Source: JAVBKV01 sp031553885 (GTDB lineage: Bacteria; Bacteroidota; Bacteroidia; Bacteroidales; Azobacteroidaceae). Taken from it: 54,633 nt of DNA. Made by a program: the position numbers and the translations under genes. Below are positions 17,302-26,189 of the stretch, piece by piece (within the stretch, counting starts at the first letter, position 1; each line of letters begins with the position of its first letter). The DNA lies in assembly GCA_031553885.1 (NCBI GenBank), contig JAVBKV010000013.1, positions 1-54,633 on the forward strand, written 5' to 3'. Under the pieces are notes generated by a model. That model saw only the letters and a program-made list of their open reading frames with translations. It was not told where the DNA came from and ran no database searches.

Positions 17302-18684
17302 TTAAAGCAATTTACCGGTTAAAAACAATGCTGCTATTGAAAAATAAATAATCAATCCTGTGACATCGACCAGTGTGGCAACGAAAGGAGCTGAGGCGGT
17401 AGCCGGATCTAATCCAATTTTTTTTAGCAAAAAAGGAATCATGGAGCCGGAGAGTGTTCCCCACAACACAATAAAAACCAAGGAAACAGCCACACTGGCT
17501 CCGATCCATAGCCAATACTCTCCATAATCATACAAACCTGTTTCCTGCCAGATGAATATGCGGATAAATCCGATTATCCCAAGTATGGAACCCAGGGATA
17601 AACCTGAAAATATCTCTTTTCTCATCACATACCACCAGTTTCTTAATCTCAATTCGTTCAAAGCGAGTGAGCGGATGATGAGACTGGCAGCTTGTGAGCC
17701 CGAATTTCCACCACTTGAAATAATCAACGGAACGAACAGGGCAAGCACTACGGCTTTGGATATTTCTTCTTCAAAATGGCCCATGGCGGATGCCGTCAGC
17801 ATTTCACTTAAAAATAAGATAATGAGCCAGCCAGCCCGTTTTTTGACCATTTCAATCAGAGGTGTTTTGGTGTACGACAAGTCTAATCCTTCCGTACCCC
17901 CGAACTTTTGGAAGTCCTCGGTACTTTCCTTTTCCTGTACATCCATCACATCGTCGACGGTGACAATCCCCAACAGTGTACCATCGGTATCGGTTACAGG
18001 CAACGCTACACGGTCGTGGTCGGCGAATACCTTGACGGCAACTTCCTGGTCGTCGTAAGCATTGAGGGAAACAAAACGGTTGTCGCTGATTTCAGCAATG
18101 GTTTGTTCCGGTGATGCCAGAATAATTTCCTTGATGCGTATATCGTCGATGAGTTTCCAATAAGTATCGACAATATAGACAACGTTCAGGGTTTCGGAAT
18201 CCCGTCCGAATTTCCGGATGTGTTCCAATGCCTGCTGGACCGTGAAATAAGGCTTTACAGCCACATATTCCGGAGTCATCAACCGTCCGATACTGTCTTT
18301 CGGGTAACCCAGCAGTTGGGTGGCGATTTCGCGTTCTTCTTTCGACAACAATTGCATCAGCCGTTGGCTTACCGTACCGGGAAGTTCTTCAAAAAAAGCG
18401 GTACGGTCGTCGGGATCTAGATTGTTGAGTAGTCCGGTCAGCTCGTTGACATTGGCTGCCAGTCCTTCGATAATGCTTTCCTGTTCATCGTGGGAAAGGT
18501 ATTGAAACGTTTCTTTTGCCAAGCTGCGGGACAAAAGGCGAAATAAAATGATCTGATCTGATTTGGACAGGTTGCCGATGATTTCCGCCAGTTGAAGGGG
18601 TTCGAGTCCGGTCAGTTCCTGTTTTACGGTTTTCCAACGTTTGTCTTCAATGAGTTGTTGGAAATGAATGATGATTTCGTTCAT
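17302..18684 (-). CDS. mgtE: Magnesium transporter MgtE
   Basis: The 460-residue product has the MgtE order: N-terminal superhelical domain (DPDDRTAFFEELP), a tandem CBS pair (from about residue 135; GIVTVDDVMDVQEKE), a connecting helix, and a C-terminal five-helix channel domain (SSGGNSGSQAASLIIRSLALNEL; DPATASAPFVATLVDVTGLIIYF). Cytosolic Mg2+ binding by the N and CBS domains gates the pore in characterised homologues. I use ATG 18684 rather than TTG 18690 because AAGGAG lies 7 nt upstream of it. A long leader with a short ORF and alternative hairpins precedes it. Confidence 0.95.
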   Translation of the reverse strand: MNEIIIHFQQLIEDKRWKTVKQELTGLEPLQLAEIIGNLSKSDQIILFRLLSRSLAKETFQYLSHDEQESIIEGLAANVNELTGLLNNLDPDDRTAFFEELPGTVSQRLMQLLSKEEREIATQLLGYPKDSIGRLMTPEYVAVKPYFTVQQALEHIRKFGRDSETLNVVYIVDTYWKLIDDIRIKEIILASPEQTIAEISDNRFVSLNAYDDQEVAVKVFADHDRVALPVTDTDGTLLGIVTVDDVMDVQEKESTEDFQKFGGTEGLDLSYTKTPLIEMVKKRAGWLIILFLSEMLTASAMGHFEEEISKAVVLALFVPLIISSGGNSGSQAASLIIRSLALNELRLRNWWYVMRKEIFSGLSLGSILGIIGFIRIFIWQETGLYDYGEYWLWIGASVAVSLVFIVLWGTLSGSMIPFLLKKIGLDPATASAPFVATLVDVTGLIIYFSIAALFLTGKLL

Positions 18685-18689
18685 GTACA

Positions 18690-18740
18690 ATCTCCTTACG
18701 AATTAACTCTGTAAGGAAACGGTAAAAGGCCCTTACAGAG
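18690..18740 (-). promoter_or_regulatory. Predicted translational attenuator in the mgtE leader
   Basis: Stem A pairs CTCTGTAAGG (18740-18731) with CCTTACAGAG (18716-18707), 10 perfect bp, 14-nt loop. Stem B pairs GTTTCCTTAC (18720-18711) with GTAAGGAGAT (18699-18690), 10 bp with two G-U, 11-nt loop. The stems share CCTTAC, so only one can form. Stem B buries the whole mgtE Shine-Dalgarno sequence; stem A leaves it free. Stem A begins three bases after the stop of the leader ORF, so a ribosome finishing that ORF would cover its 5' arm and favour stem B (mgtE off). Confidence 0.65.
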
Positions 18741-18743
18741 AGG

Positions 18744-18788
18744 TTAATACTTCTGTTTTCTGTAACTCGGATACGGGCCGTCGTCCAT
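18744..18788 (-). CDS. Putative Mg2+-sensing leader peptide of mgtE (14 aa)
   Basis: The ORF encodes MDDGPYPSYRKQKY and stops at TAA 18746-18744. It has two acidic residues straight after Met, then Pro at positions 5 and 7, then a basic end. Nascent acidic stretches and alternating prolines are known to destabilise ribosomes at low Mg2+, the principle used by enterobacterial MgtL leader peptides. Its position just before the alternative hairpins fits that role. No clear Shine-Dalgarno sequence precedes it, as usual in this phylum. Expression is not shown. Confidence 0.5.
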   Translation of the reverse strand: MDDGPYPSYRKQKY

Positions 18789-18848
18789 AATGATGAATTT
18801 TAAATGAATATTGATTCCCTGAAATGAAGGGAATATTAAAAAATCGCG

Positions 18849-18856
18849 CAAAGATA
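18849..18856 (-). promoter_or_regulatory. -7 box of mgtE
   Basis: TATCTTTG on the minus strand fits TAnnTTTG. It predicts a start near 18844 and a leader of about 160 nt, whose 5' end would hold a small hairpin (ATTCCCT/AGGGAAT, 18834-18814). No clear -33 box is seen. Confidence 0.5.
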
Positions 18857-18890
18857 TAACTATTTCTCAGGTATATGAAAATAAAAACTG

Positions 18891-18898
18891 TATTTTTG
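18891..18898 (+). promoter_or_regulatory. -7 box of the second efflux operon
   Basis: TATTTTTG fits TAnnTTTG, divergent from the mgtE -7 box 35 bp away. It excludes the upstream in-frame start at 18875 and supports ATG 18923. Confidence 0.5.
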
Positions 18899-18922
18899 CA
18901 AACTGAAATTGAAGCAGTTGTT

Positions 18923-19273
18923 ATGTCGCAACGAAGTAAACGGATAGTAGGGGGGATTTTATTGCTGATATTCACAACTTATTATGTGAATATCACTTTT
19001 TTTGCTCACAGCCATATTCTCAATGGTGTGACAATTGTCCATTCGCATTTCCACGACAAGGCGCATGCACAAAAGGGTACCCATAGCGAAAGCGAGCTAA
19101 CCCTGATTTCAGCGCTTTCCGATTTTCAATCGTTGACGGCAATTTCCTTTTTTGTTTTGCCTGCAGGCCTGTTTCTGCTAACGGAAGTTGTCCGGATTTT
19201 TTCTGAAAGAGTAATTGCTTCTAATCCTGTTGCCTGTATTTCTCTCCGGGCACCACCTTTCTACATAGCATAA
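18923..19273 (+). CDS. Small His-rich membrane protein leading the second efflux operon
   Basis: The 116-residue product has an N-terminal span (IVGGILLLIFTTYYVNITFFA), a His-rich extracytoplasmic loop (HSHILNGVTIVHSHFHDKAHAQKGTH, seen as several His pairs) and a second hydrophobic segment (ISFFVLPAGLFLLTEVV). It is read from a promoter divergent from mgtE and precedes the adaptor gene. A metal-binding accessory role is inferred from the His cluster and context; I do not recognise a characterised family. Confidence 0.65.
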   Translation: MSQRSKRIVGGILLLIFTTYYVNITFFAHSHILNGVTIVHSHFHDKAHAQKGTHSESELTLISALSDFQSLTAISFFVLPAGLFLLTEVVRIFSERVIASNPVACISLRAPPFYIA

Positions 19274-19411
19274 ATAAAGGTTTTCTATTTATTCAAGCAG
19301 CTTGTTTTGTTTAAAAATAGCCTGGTATCGTTATGGTTAAAAAATCATACGTATTCCAGGGAAATAAACATGGAGCAAGCAACTAATCCCGGTTTTAAAA
19401 AATTATTTTAT

Positions 19412-20515
19412 ATGAGTAAACTATTCCTATTAGCCGGTCTGTGCATTGTACTGGCTTCCTGCAAAAACAATAAATCTGAAACAGAGAGTGTGGCCGTTCA
19501 ATACCAGGGAGATACGGTGTGTGTGGCTGAAAATTCAATTGTCAATTCCAAGATAAAACTGCATACGGTTGTGTTGAAAGATTTCAGCTCCGAGTTTAAC
19601 ACTACCGGTGTGGTAAAAGCCATTGCCGGACAGCTGGCCGAGATTGCTCCGCCGTTCGATGGGCGGGTAAGCAAATCGTTTGTGAAACTAGGTCAGAAGG
19701 TGAATGCCGGAGCACCGGTTTTCGAATTAAATTCTGCTGAATTTTCTGAAGCTGTTAAAAGTTATTTTCAATCGCTTCAAACCCGGAAAATGAAAGAGTC
19801 AAATCTGAAGCGCCAGAGAGACCTGGTGAAAAATGGGGTGGGAGTGCCTAAAGAACTGGAAGAAGCCGAAACCGATTATGAAGTCGCACTTAAAGACTAC
19901 GAAAATGCAATGGCTAACCTGAAAATGCTCAATATCAACCCGGACGAAATCAGTATGGGAGAAGCGCTGAAAGTCGTTTCGCCCATTTCCGGTGAGGTTG
20001 TACAAACGAATATGGTCATCGGGCAGTATGTAAAAAGTGATGCAGCACCCCTGGCGGTTGTGGCTGAACTCAGCCAAGTATGGGTGGTAGCCCAGGTGAA
20101 GGAAAAATACATCAGTTCGATTCGTCCCGATGATAACGTGGAAATCCGTACGGATGCTGATCCGGAGCAGGTCGTTCCCGGACGGGTTTCGCATATCAGT
20201 GAATTGCTGGACGAAGAAACACGCTCGATACAAGTATTGATTACCTGTGATAACAAAGACCGTAAGTTGAAGCCGGGGATGTTTACCAGTGTGCATTTCA
20301 TCAATACACCTAAAGAATCAATTGTAATTCCTTCTACCGCTTTGTTACAGAAAGAAGATGAATCGTATGTTTTTGTGGAGGAAGGCAAAGGAAAATACAT
20401 GAAGCGGGAAGTGAAAGCATCTACGGCCAATCAACATGAAACCTTGGTGGTGGAAGGGTTGAAAACAGGCGATGTGATTGTTTCGGAAGGTGGAATTTAT
20501 CTGATGGCGGATTGA
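19412..20515 (+). CDS. RND efflux periplasmic adaptor (CzcB-like)
   Basis: The adaptor starts best at ATG 19412, giving a lipoprotein signal (MSKLFLLAGLCIVLASCKNN); ATG 19370 upstream is an alternative. It shows the lipoyl/barrel halves IAPPFDGRVSKSFVKLGQKV and VVSPISGEVVQTNMVIGQYV around a helical hairpin, and the barrel domain VWVVAQVKEKYISSIRPDD. It should join the inner pump and outer channel of this operon. Only 2 bp separate its stop from the pump start, indicating tight coupling. Confidence 0.9.
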   Translation: MSKLFLLAGLCIVLASCKNNKSETESVAVQYQGDTVCVAENSIVNSKIKLHTVVLKDFSSEFNTTGVVKAIAGQLAEIAPPFDGRVSKSFVKLGQKVNAGAPVFELNSAEFSEAVKSYFQSLQTRKMKESNLKRQRDLVKNGVGVPKELEEAETDYEVALKDYENAMANLKMLNINPDEISMGEALKVVSPISGEVVQTNMVIGQYVKSDAAPLAVVAELSQVWVVAQVKEKYISSIRPDDNVEIRTDADPEQVVPGRVSHISELLDEETRSIQVLITCDNKDRKLKPGMFTSVHFINTPKESIVIPSTALLQKEDESYVFVEEGKGKYMKREVKASTANQHETLVVEGLKTGDVIVSEGGIYLMAD

Positions 20516-20517
20516 TT

Positions 20518-23500
20518 ATGGAAAAGTTTATTACCCTGCTGATCCAGCGTCGTTGGCTGGTTGCAACCGTATTCATTATTGTTTCGGTCTTTGGTGTGTA
20601 TTCGTGGACACAACTGTCTATCGATGCCTATCCGGATATTGCCGATGTAACCGTACAGGTAGTAACACAGGTACCAGGTCTGGCGGCTGAGGAAATCGAA
20701 CAACAGATTACCATTCCGTTGGAACGGGAACTGAACGGAATCCCCAACCTGCATGTCATGCGAAGTAAAAATACATTCGGTCTTTCTATTATTATGCTGG
20801 TTTTTAATGATAAGGAGGATGATTATTGGGCGCGTCAGCGGGTTACGGAACGTATCAGTAACGTGGATCTGCCTTATGGCGCCAAGCCGGAGTTGAATCC
20901 GCTAACGTCGCCGACCGGTGAGATTTATCGTTATATTGTCGAAAGTAAGAACCATTCGTTGCGTGAACTCACGGACCTGAACAAGTGGGTGATTATTCCC
21001 CGTTTAAGACAAATCAGTGGGATTGCCGACGTCAGTAATTTCGGTGGTATTACCACACAGTTTCAGATCGAGATAGATCCGGCCAAACTGAACCAGTATA
21101 ATTTATCACTTTCGGAAGTTACCGAAACCATCGAACGCAACAACACCAATGCCGGTGGAAGTATGATTGACCGTGGGGACCTGAGTTATGTGGTGCGTGG
21201 TATCGGATTGGTCAAGGACCTGGATGATATGGGTAAAATTGTAGTGAAAACGGTGAACGGTGTGCCGGTTTACCTCAATGATGTGGGGACTTTGAAATAT
21301 GGAAACCTGGAACGGAAGGGAATTCTTGGTTTCAGTGACTCTGCACGTGATTATTCCGACGGAGTGGAAGGAATCATTCAAATGCTGCGTTTCCAGAATC
21401 CGTCGCAGGTACTGGAAGAGGTACATGCTGCGGTGGAGGAACTTAATACTGATATTTTACCGGAAGGCGTACATATCCATACTTTTATGGACCGGACCAA
21501 CCTGGTGAGCGCTACGTTGCATACGGTTTCACATACTTTGTTTTTCGGTATGATACTCGTGGTGGCAGTGCTGATTATCTTTCTCGGCAGTTGGAGGGGA
21601 GCTTTGCTTGTGGCAGTCACCATTCCGTTGTCGTTGCTGATTGCTTTTATCCTGATGCTGGTGACCGATATTCCGGCCAACCTGCTTTCGTTGGGTGCGA
21701 TCGACTTCGGTATCCTGGTCGACGGTGCGATCGTGATGATGGAAACCGTGTTGAAAAAGCGTGAAGATGATCCCGATGCACCGTTAGAACAACAATCGAT
21801 CGTCCGTCGGGTCTGGGAAGTTTCAAAGCCGATATTTTTCGCTACACTTATCATCATTGTAGCCTATATGCCATTATTTGCTTTTGAACGGATCGAGAAA
21901 AAACTGTTTACTCCGATGGCCTTTACCGTAGGCTATGCTTTATTGGGCGCGTTGGCAGTGGCTTTGCTGCTGATTCCCGGAATGGCATACACGATTTACC
22001 GCAAGCCCCAGAAAATCTATCACAACCGTTGGTTGGAAAAACTGGTCCGGATTTATAAGGAACAAACAACGAAAATCATGCAGCGTCCCAAGCGGGTATT
22101 CTTACCTGCCTCCCTGATACTGGCGGCTGCGGTGGTTTTGAGTATTACCGTCGGAAAAGATTTTCTTCCACCGTTGGATGAAGGCGGTATCTGGTTGCAG
22201 GTACAAATGCCGCCGGGTTTATCGTTGGATAAAGCGAAGGAAATGAGTGAAGAACTCCGGCACCGGATGGCGAAATTCGATGAAGTAACTTATGTGATGT
22301 CGCAAACCGGACGCGACGATGAAGGAGCAGAAGCGTTTTCGACTTCATACGTCGAATATTCCATTGGGTTAAAACCTTATGGAGAATGGAAATTCGGACG
22401 TCGTAAAACCGACCTCGTCAATGATATGGCTGCTGAAATTGCTAAAATGCCTGGTTATACTGTCGGTTTTTCCCAGCCGATCATCGACATGGTGATGGAT
22501 CAGATTGCCGGTTCGCATAGTGATCTGGCGGTTAAGATCTATGGAGAAGACCTGAATGAGACCCGTCGTATTGCCGAAGAAGTGGAAAAAGTGGTACGCG
22601 GTATAAACGGTTCGGCTGATGTGGTAATCGATCAGGAACCTCCATTACCGCAATTACAGATTGTTGCGGACCGGGATAAAATTGCCCAGTACGGGTTGAA
22701 TGTGGCCGATGTATCGGAATTGATCGAAGTAGCTGTCGGAGGAAAAGCTATTTCTCAGGTTTTCATCGGGAGTAAGGTCTATGATGTCATTTGCCGTTAC
22801 AACGACAAATACCGCAATACACCGGAGAAGATAGGCGGATTGATGCTGACATCGGGTTCCGGCGCTAAAATTCCATTGTCGCAGGTAGCGGAAATCAAGA
22901 CAACTACCGGAGCCAGTACCATTACCAGGGAAATGAATAAACGCCACCTGACTGTACGTGTCAACCTGCGGGGACGCGATCTTACTTCGTTCCTGAAAGA
23001 GGCGACTGAAAAAATCAAAAACCATATCCAATACGATCATACCAATTATCAGATTCACTGGGATGGACAATTCGAGAACCAGAGCCGGGCTTACTCCCGC
23101 CTGGCGGTAGTTGTTCCCTTGGTACTGGCCCTGATGTTTTTATTGCTTTATGGCGCTTTCAGCGATTTCCGCCAGGCCGGATTGCTGATCGGGCTGTTAC
23201 CCCTGGCGGTTTTTGGCGGTATGCTGGCGCTCAATGTTCGCGGCATGACGTTCAATGTTTCCTCGGCCGTAGGATTTATTGCGCTTTTTGGAGTTTCCAT
23301 ACAAAACGGGGTTATCATGATTTCACACATCAATGTGTTGCGAAAGAGGGGAATCGAGTTGAAAGAAGCGGTGATTTCCGGAGCGTCGCACCGGTTACGT
23401 CCGGTATTGATGACGGCTACAGTGGCTATTTTAGGATTACTACCGGCTTCGCTTTCAACCGGTATCGGTTCCGATGTGCAACGTCCGCTGGCAACGGTCA

Positions 23501-23601
23501 TTGTCTATGGACTATTGTGTGGAACGATTATTACCCTGTATGTATTACCCGCATTTTATTACATGCTGGAAGAGAGAAAAATAAAGAAAGCTGTTATTTA
23601 A
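20518..23601 (+). CDS. Heavy-metal RND efflux pump (CzcA family)
   Basis: The 1027-residue proton-driven pump has the family start LLIQRRWLVATVFIIVSVFGVYSW and the canonical TM4 motif DFGILVDGAIVMME near residues 394-407, with both Asp and the Glu that CzcA-type pumps use for proton translocation. This is the classical signature, unlike the first pump in the window. The start is ATG 20518, 2 bp after the adaptor stop. The stop codon overlaps the next gene's ATG by one base (TAATG). Confidence 0.94.
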   Translation: MEKFITLLIQRRWLVATVFIIVSVFGVYSWTQLSIDAYPDIADVTVQVVTQVPGLAAEEIEQQITIPLERELNGIPNLHVMRSKNTFGLSIIMLVFNDKEDDYWARQRVTERISNVDLPYGAKPELNPLTSPTGEIYRYIVESKNHSLRELTDLNKWVIIPRLRQISGIADVSNFGGITTQFQIEIDPAKLNQYNLSLSEVTETIERNNTNAGGSMIDRGDLSYVVRGIGLVKDLDDMGKIVVKTVNGVPVYLNDVGTLKYGNLERKGILGFSDSARDYSDGVEGIIQMLRFQNPSQVLEEVHAAVEELNTDILPEGVHIHTFMDRTNLVSATLHTVSHTLFFGMILVVAVLIIFLGSWRGALLVAVTIPLSLLIAFILMLVTDIPANLLSLGAIDFGILVDGAIVMMETVLKKREDDPDAPLEQQSIVRRVWEVSKPIFFATLIIIVAYMPLFAFERIEKKLFTPMAFTVGYALLGALAVALLLIPGMAYTIYRKPQKIYHNRWLEKLVRIYKEQTTKIMQRPKRVFLPASLILAAAVVLSITVGKDFLPPLDEGGIWLQVQMPPGLSLDKAKEMSEELRHRMAKFDEVTYVMSQTGRDDEGAEAFSTSYVEYSIGLKPYGEWKFGRRKTDLVNDMAAEIAKMPGYTVGFSQPIIDMVMDQIAGSHSDLAVKIYGEDLNETRRIAEEVEKVVRGINGSADVVIDQEPPLPQLQIVADRDKIAQYGLNVADVSELIEVAVGGKAISQVFIGSKVYDVICRYNDKYRNTPEKIGGLMLTSGSGAKIPLSQVAEIKTTTGASTITREMNKRHLTVRVNLRGRDLTSFLKEATEKIKNHIQYDHTNYQIHWDGQFENQSRAYSRLAVVVPLVLALMFLLLYGAFSDFRQAGLLIGLLPLAVFGGMLALNVRGMTFNVSSAVGFIALFGVSIQNGVIMISHINVLRKRGIELKEAVISGASHRLRPVLMTATVAILGLLPASLSTGIGSDVQRPLATVIVYGLLCGTIITLYVLPAFYYMLEERKIKKAVI

Positions 23602-24887
23602 TGAATATTCCGATGAAAAAGTTAAAACCGATCGTTATATTGTTTTGTTCCTGTTGTATAATTCCTGCCGTTTGCGCACAGGAAAAACGTATGTTGACGT
23701 TCAGCGAGTACCTGAACAACGTCAAAAATTGCAACATCAGTTACCTGGCTGAAAAATACAATGTGGATATTGCCGATGCCAATGTGAAGGCAGCTAGCGT
23801 ATTTCCGGATCCTGAGTTATCGGTGAGTTATGCGAATAATCAGAACTGGGACCTGCAGATGGGTTATGGTGTCGATGCGGAATTGAGTTATACGCTGGAA
23901 CTGGGAGGTAAGCGCAACGCCCGTATCCAGGTAGCCCGGAGTGAAAAGGAAATGACCGGAGCCCTGCTGGAAGATTATTTTCATAACCTGAGGGCAGAGG
24001 CCACGATCGCTTATCTGACGGCGCTGAAACATAAAAGGTTGTATGAAATACAACAATCATCCTATCGGCAAATGCTTGAACTGGCGCGTGCCGACAGCGT
24101 GCGTTTCCGGTTGGGTTCGATCATGGAGGTCGATGCGCGTCAGTCGAAGCTGGAAGCCGGAACAATGCTTAATAATGTGCATTCGAGTGAAGGTGATTTG
24201 CAGGCAGCCCTGGTTCAATTGATATTGTTTCAAGGAAATAAGAGCATGGAAATTCCGGACTCGATTGCAGGAGAATTGTCTTACCTGAGACGTGAATTCG
24301 ATTTGTCGGAGCTTATTACTACCGCATTAAACAATCGTTCCGATTTACAGGCTGCATTGAAATCCAGGGAAGTTTCGCAAAACAACCTGCGTCTGACGAA
24401 AGCCAACCGGGCGATAGACCTGGGAATCAGCCTGGGAGGAGGTTATTCTTCCGAAGTCCGGAATGAAATTGCACCTGCGCCTGCATTTAAAGGCGTTACA
24501 GCCGGAATCAGCATTCCGCTCAAGTTCTCCAATACCAATAAAGGTGAATTACGGGCGGCTCAGTTAGCAGCCAAACAAAGCGAGGTACACTATGAAGCAG
24601 TTGAACTGCAAATCAGCTCCGAAGTAGCTCAGGCTTATAATAAATACCGAATATCCTGCCGCCAGGTAGAACAATTCGATACTGGTTTGCTGAGCGAGGC
24701 CCGAAACATCTTCAGCAAGAAAGTGTACAGCTATGAGCGCGGAGAAACAGGTATCCTTGAATTACTCAATGCACAGCGTACCTACAACGATATACAGGTG
24801 AATTACAATGAAACGCTGTATGATTGTGTTGTCGCTTTGGTTGAACTGGAGCGGATATGTGGAATCTGGGACGTGGAGGTGAAATAG
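23601..24887 (+). CDS. TolC-family outer membrane channel (CzcC-like)
   Basis: The product has a signal peptide (MKKLKPIVILFCSCCIIPAV, cleavage near CAQ) and the two outer-membrane-efflux helical repeats (ADANVKAASVFPDPELSVSY; QISSEVAQAYNKYRISC). ATG 23601 overlaps the pump stop; ATG 23613 is a close alternative. Placed after the pump, it completes a B-A-C operon, the reverse of the first operon where the channel comes first. Confidence 0.9.
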   Translation: MNIPMKKLKPIVILFCSCCIIPAVCAQEKRMLTFSEYLNNVKNCNISYLAEKYNVDIADANVKAASVFPDPELSVSYANNQNWDLQMGYGVDAELSYTLELGGKRNARIQVARSEKEMTGALLEDYFHNLRAEATIAYLTALKHKRLYEIQQSSYRQMLELARADSVRFRLGSIMEVDARQSKLEAGTMLNNVHSSEGDLQAALVQLILFQGNKSMEIPDSIAGELSYLRREFDLSELITTALNNRSDLQAALKSREVSQNNLRLTKANRAIDLGISLGGGYSSEVRNEIAPAPAFKGVTAGISIPLKFSNTNKGELRAAQLAAKQSEVHYEAVELQISSEVAQAYNKYRISCRQVEQFDTGLLSEARNIFSKKVYSYERGETGILELLNAQRTYNDIQVNYNETLYDCVVALVELERICGIWDVEVK

Positions 24888-24904
24888 TTTTATAATTCAA
24901 GAGG

Positions 24905-25402
24905 TTAGAATACATGTAATGCAATTGCAGCACAAGCTTCCGCATCTGCCAGGGCATGGTGATGATTCTCCAGGTTAAAACCACAGTATGCTGCTACTGT
25001 ATGTAATTGATGGTTCGGCAGTTTAACACTTTTGAATTTTCTTCGGGCAGCACGGCAGGTACAATGAAACTGATAATCCGGATAATCCATGCGATAAATC
25101 CGAAATACAGCTTTCAGGCAAGCTTCGTCGAAAGAGCTGTTGTGAGCAATCAAGGGTAATCCTTCAATTTTACTTTCAATCTGATTCCAAACGAATGGGA
25201 AGACAGGTGCCGAATCGGTATCGCTCCGGGTCAATCCGTGAATCCGGGTGTTCCAGTAAAGGTAGTAATTGGGTTCCGGATAAATAAGCGAATAAAATTT
25301 TTCTGAAATTTCTCCATTCCGGACAATTACAATTCCTACACTGCAAACACTTCCCGGTTCTCCATTTGCAGTTTCAAAATCAATAGCGGCAAAATCTTTC
25401 AT
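24905..25402 (-). CDS. DEDDh 3'-5' exonuclease (DnaQ-like)
   Basis: The 165-residue protein has the exonuclease motifs in order: DFE (Asp8, Glu10), HNSSFDEAC (Asp92), and HHHALADAEA (His149, Asp153). It is a stand-alone proofreading-type domain without polymerase or GIY-YIG parts, likely acting on DNA or RNA ends. It lies 5 bp downstream of the DtxR/MntR-type regulator gene and probably shares its transcript. Confidence 0.9.
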   Translation of the reverse strand: MKDFAAIDFETANGEPGSVCSVGIVIVRNGEISEKFYSLIYPEPNYYLYWNTRIHGLTRSDTDSAPVFPFVWNQIESKIEGLPLIAHNSSFDEACLKAVFRIYRMDYPDYQFHCTCRAARRKFKSVKLPNHQLHTVAAYCGFNLENHHHALADAEACAAIALHVF

Positions 25403-25407
25403 TGTTT

Positions 25408-26058
25408 TTATTCAACCCATATTTTATCAGCAATGATTTTACTGAAAACTTCTTTTTTGTTTGCACCATAACTGACCGTAAAACTATTGTCATACGATTC
25501 AACAGCTTCTATCCGTATTTTTTCTCCTAATTTCAGTTCTTTCTGGTTCAGTAATATAAGGAATTTCTCGGAGGGATCTCCGACTTTGGAAAATAAAACA
25601 GTTTCTCCAACTTTGTGTTCGCTGAGTTTGGTATAAGGATGTGTTATTATTTTTCCTTCTTTCGTAGGAATCGGTTCCCCATGCGGATCAATGCTGGGAT
25701 AGTTTAGGAGTTCATCCATTTTATCAAAGAATACCGGCGACTGGATGTGTTCGATTTGCTCTGCGATTGTATGGATTTGTTCCCATCCCAACCCCATTTT
25801 CTCAAAAAGAAATGTTTCCGTAAGGCGATGTTTCCGAATCACCAGGGAAGCTTGCAGCCGGCCCTCTTCCGTCAGCCGGATCGGTTTGTAGGGATCAAAG
25901 ACAACCAGTCCTTTTTCCGAAAGCCGTTTCATCATGGATGTTACGGTAGGCATCTTGATATTGAGCTCACGGCTTAATAAGTTAACACCGACACTGTCTT
26001 TCCCCTCGGATAGCATCAGGATGCTCTTAAGATAATTTTCTTCCGTATAAGTAATCAT
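25408..26058 (-). CDS. Metal-dependent transcriptional regulator, DtxR/MntR family
   Basis: The 216-residue product has the DtxR order: winged helix (YTEENYLKSILMLSEGKDSVGVNLLSRELNIKMPTVTSMMKRL seen as short conserved blocks), dimerisation and metal domain (LIxKHRLTE-type RKHRLTETFLFEKMGLGWEQIHTIAEQIEHI), and an FeoA/SH3-like C-terminal domain (HKVGETVLFSKVGDPSEKFL). Such regulators bind DNA with Mn2+ or Fe2+ as corepressor. I chose ATG 26058; a TACCTTTG box ends 4 nt before it, so upstream in-frame starts are unlikely. A palindrome of suitable type lies in the TonB-receptor promoter at 27604. Confidence 0.92.
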   Translation of the reverse strand: MITYTEENYLKSILMLSEGKDSVGVNLLSRELNIKMPTVTSMMKRLSEKGLVVFDPYKPIRLTEEGRLQASLVIRKHRLTETFLFEKMGLGWEQIHTIAEQIEHIQSPVFFDKMDELLNYPSIDPHGEPIPTKEGKIITHPYTKLSEHKVGETVLFSKVGDPSEKFLILLNQKELKLGEKIRIEAVESYDNSFTVSYGANKKEVFSKIIADKIWVE

Positions 26059-26062
26059 ACGA

Positions 26063-26070
26063 CAAAGGTA
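26063..26070 (-). promoter_or_regulatory. -7 box directly before the DtxR/MntR start codon
   Basis: TACCTTTG on the minus strand is followed by only four bases (TCGT) and then ATG. The transcript would be leaderless or nearly so. No -33 box at standard spacing. Confidence 0.4.
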
Positions 26071-26131
26071 GCAATTTTTTAGAAAGGCAGTAGAATCCAA
26101 GGAATTAACCTGCCCGTTTTCAATGAAGCTA

Positions 26132-26171
26132 AAAAAGGCCATCAAAATATGAACTTTTTGATAGCCTTTTT
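26132..26171 (-). terminator. Terminator after the sulfatase remnant
   Basis: AAAAAGGC-x-ATCAAAA (26132-26147) pairs with TTTTGAT-x-GCCTTTTT (26156-26171), 15 bp with one mismatch. The minus strand ends in a run of T, insulating the downstream regulator gene. Confidence 0.8.
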
Positions 26172-26189
26172 AATTATTTTAGATTGATA

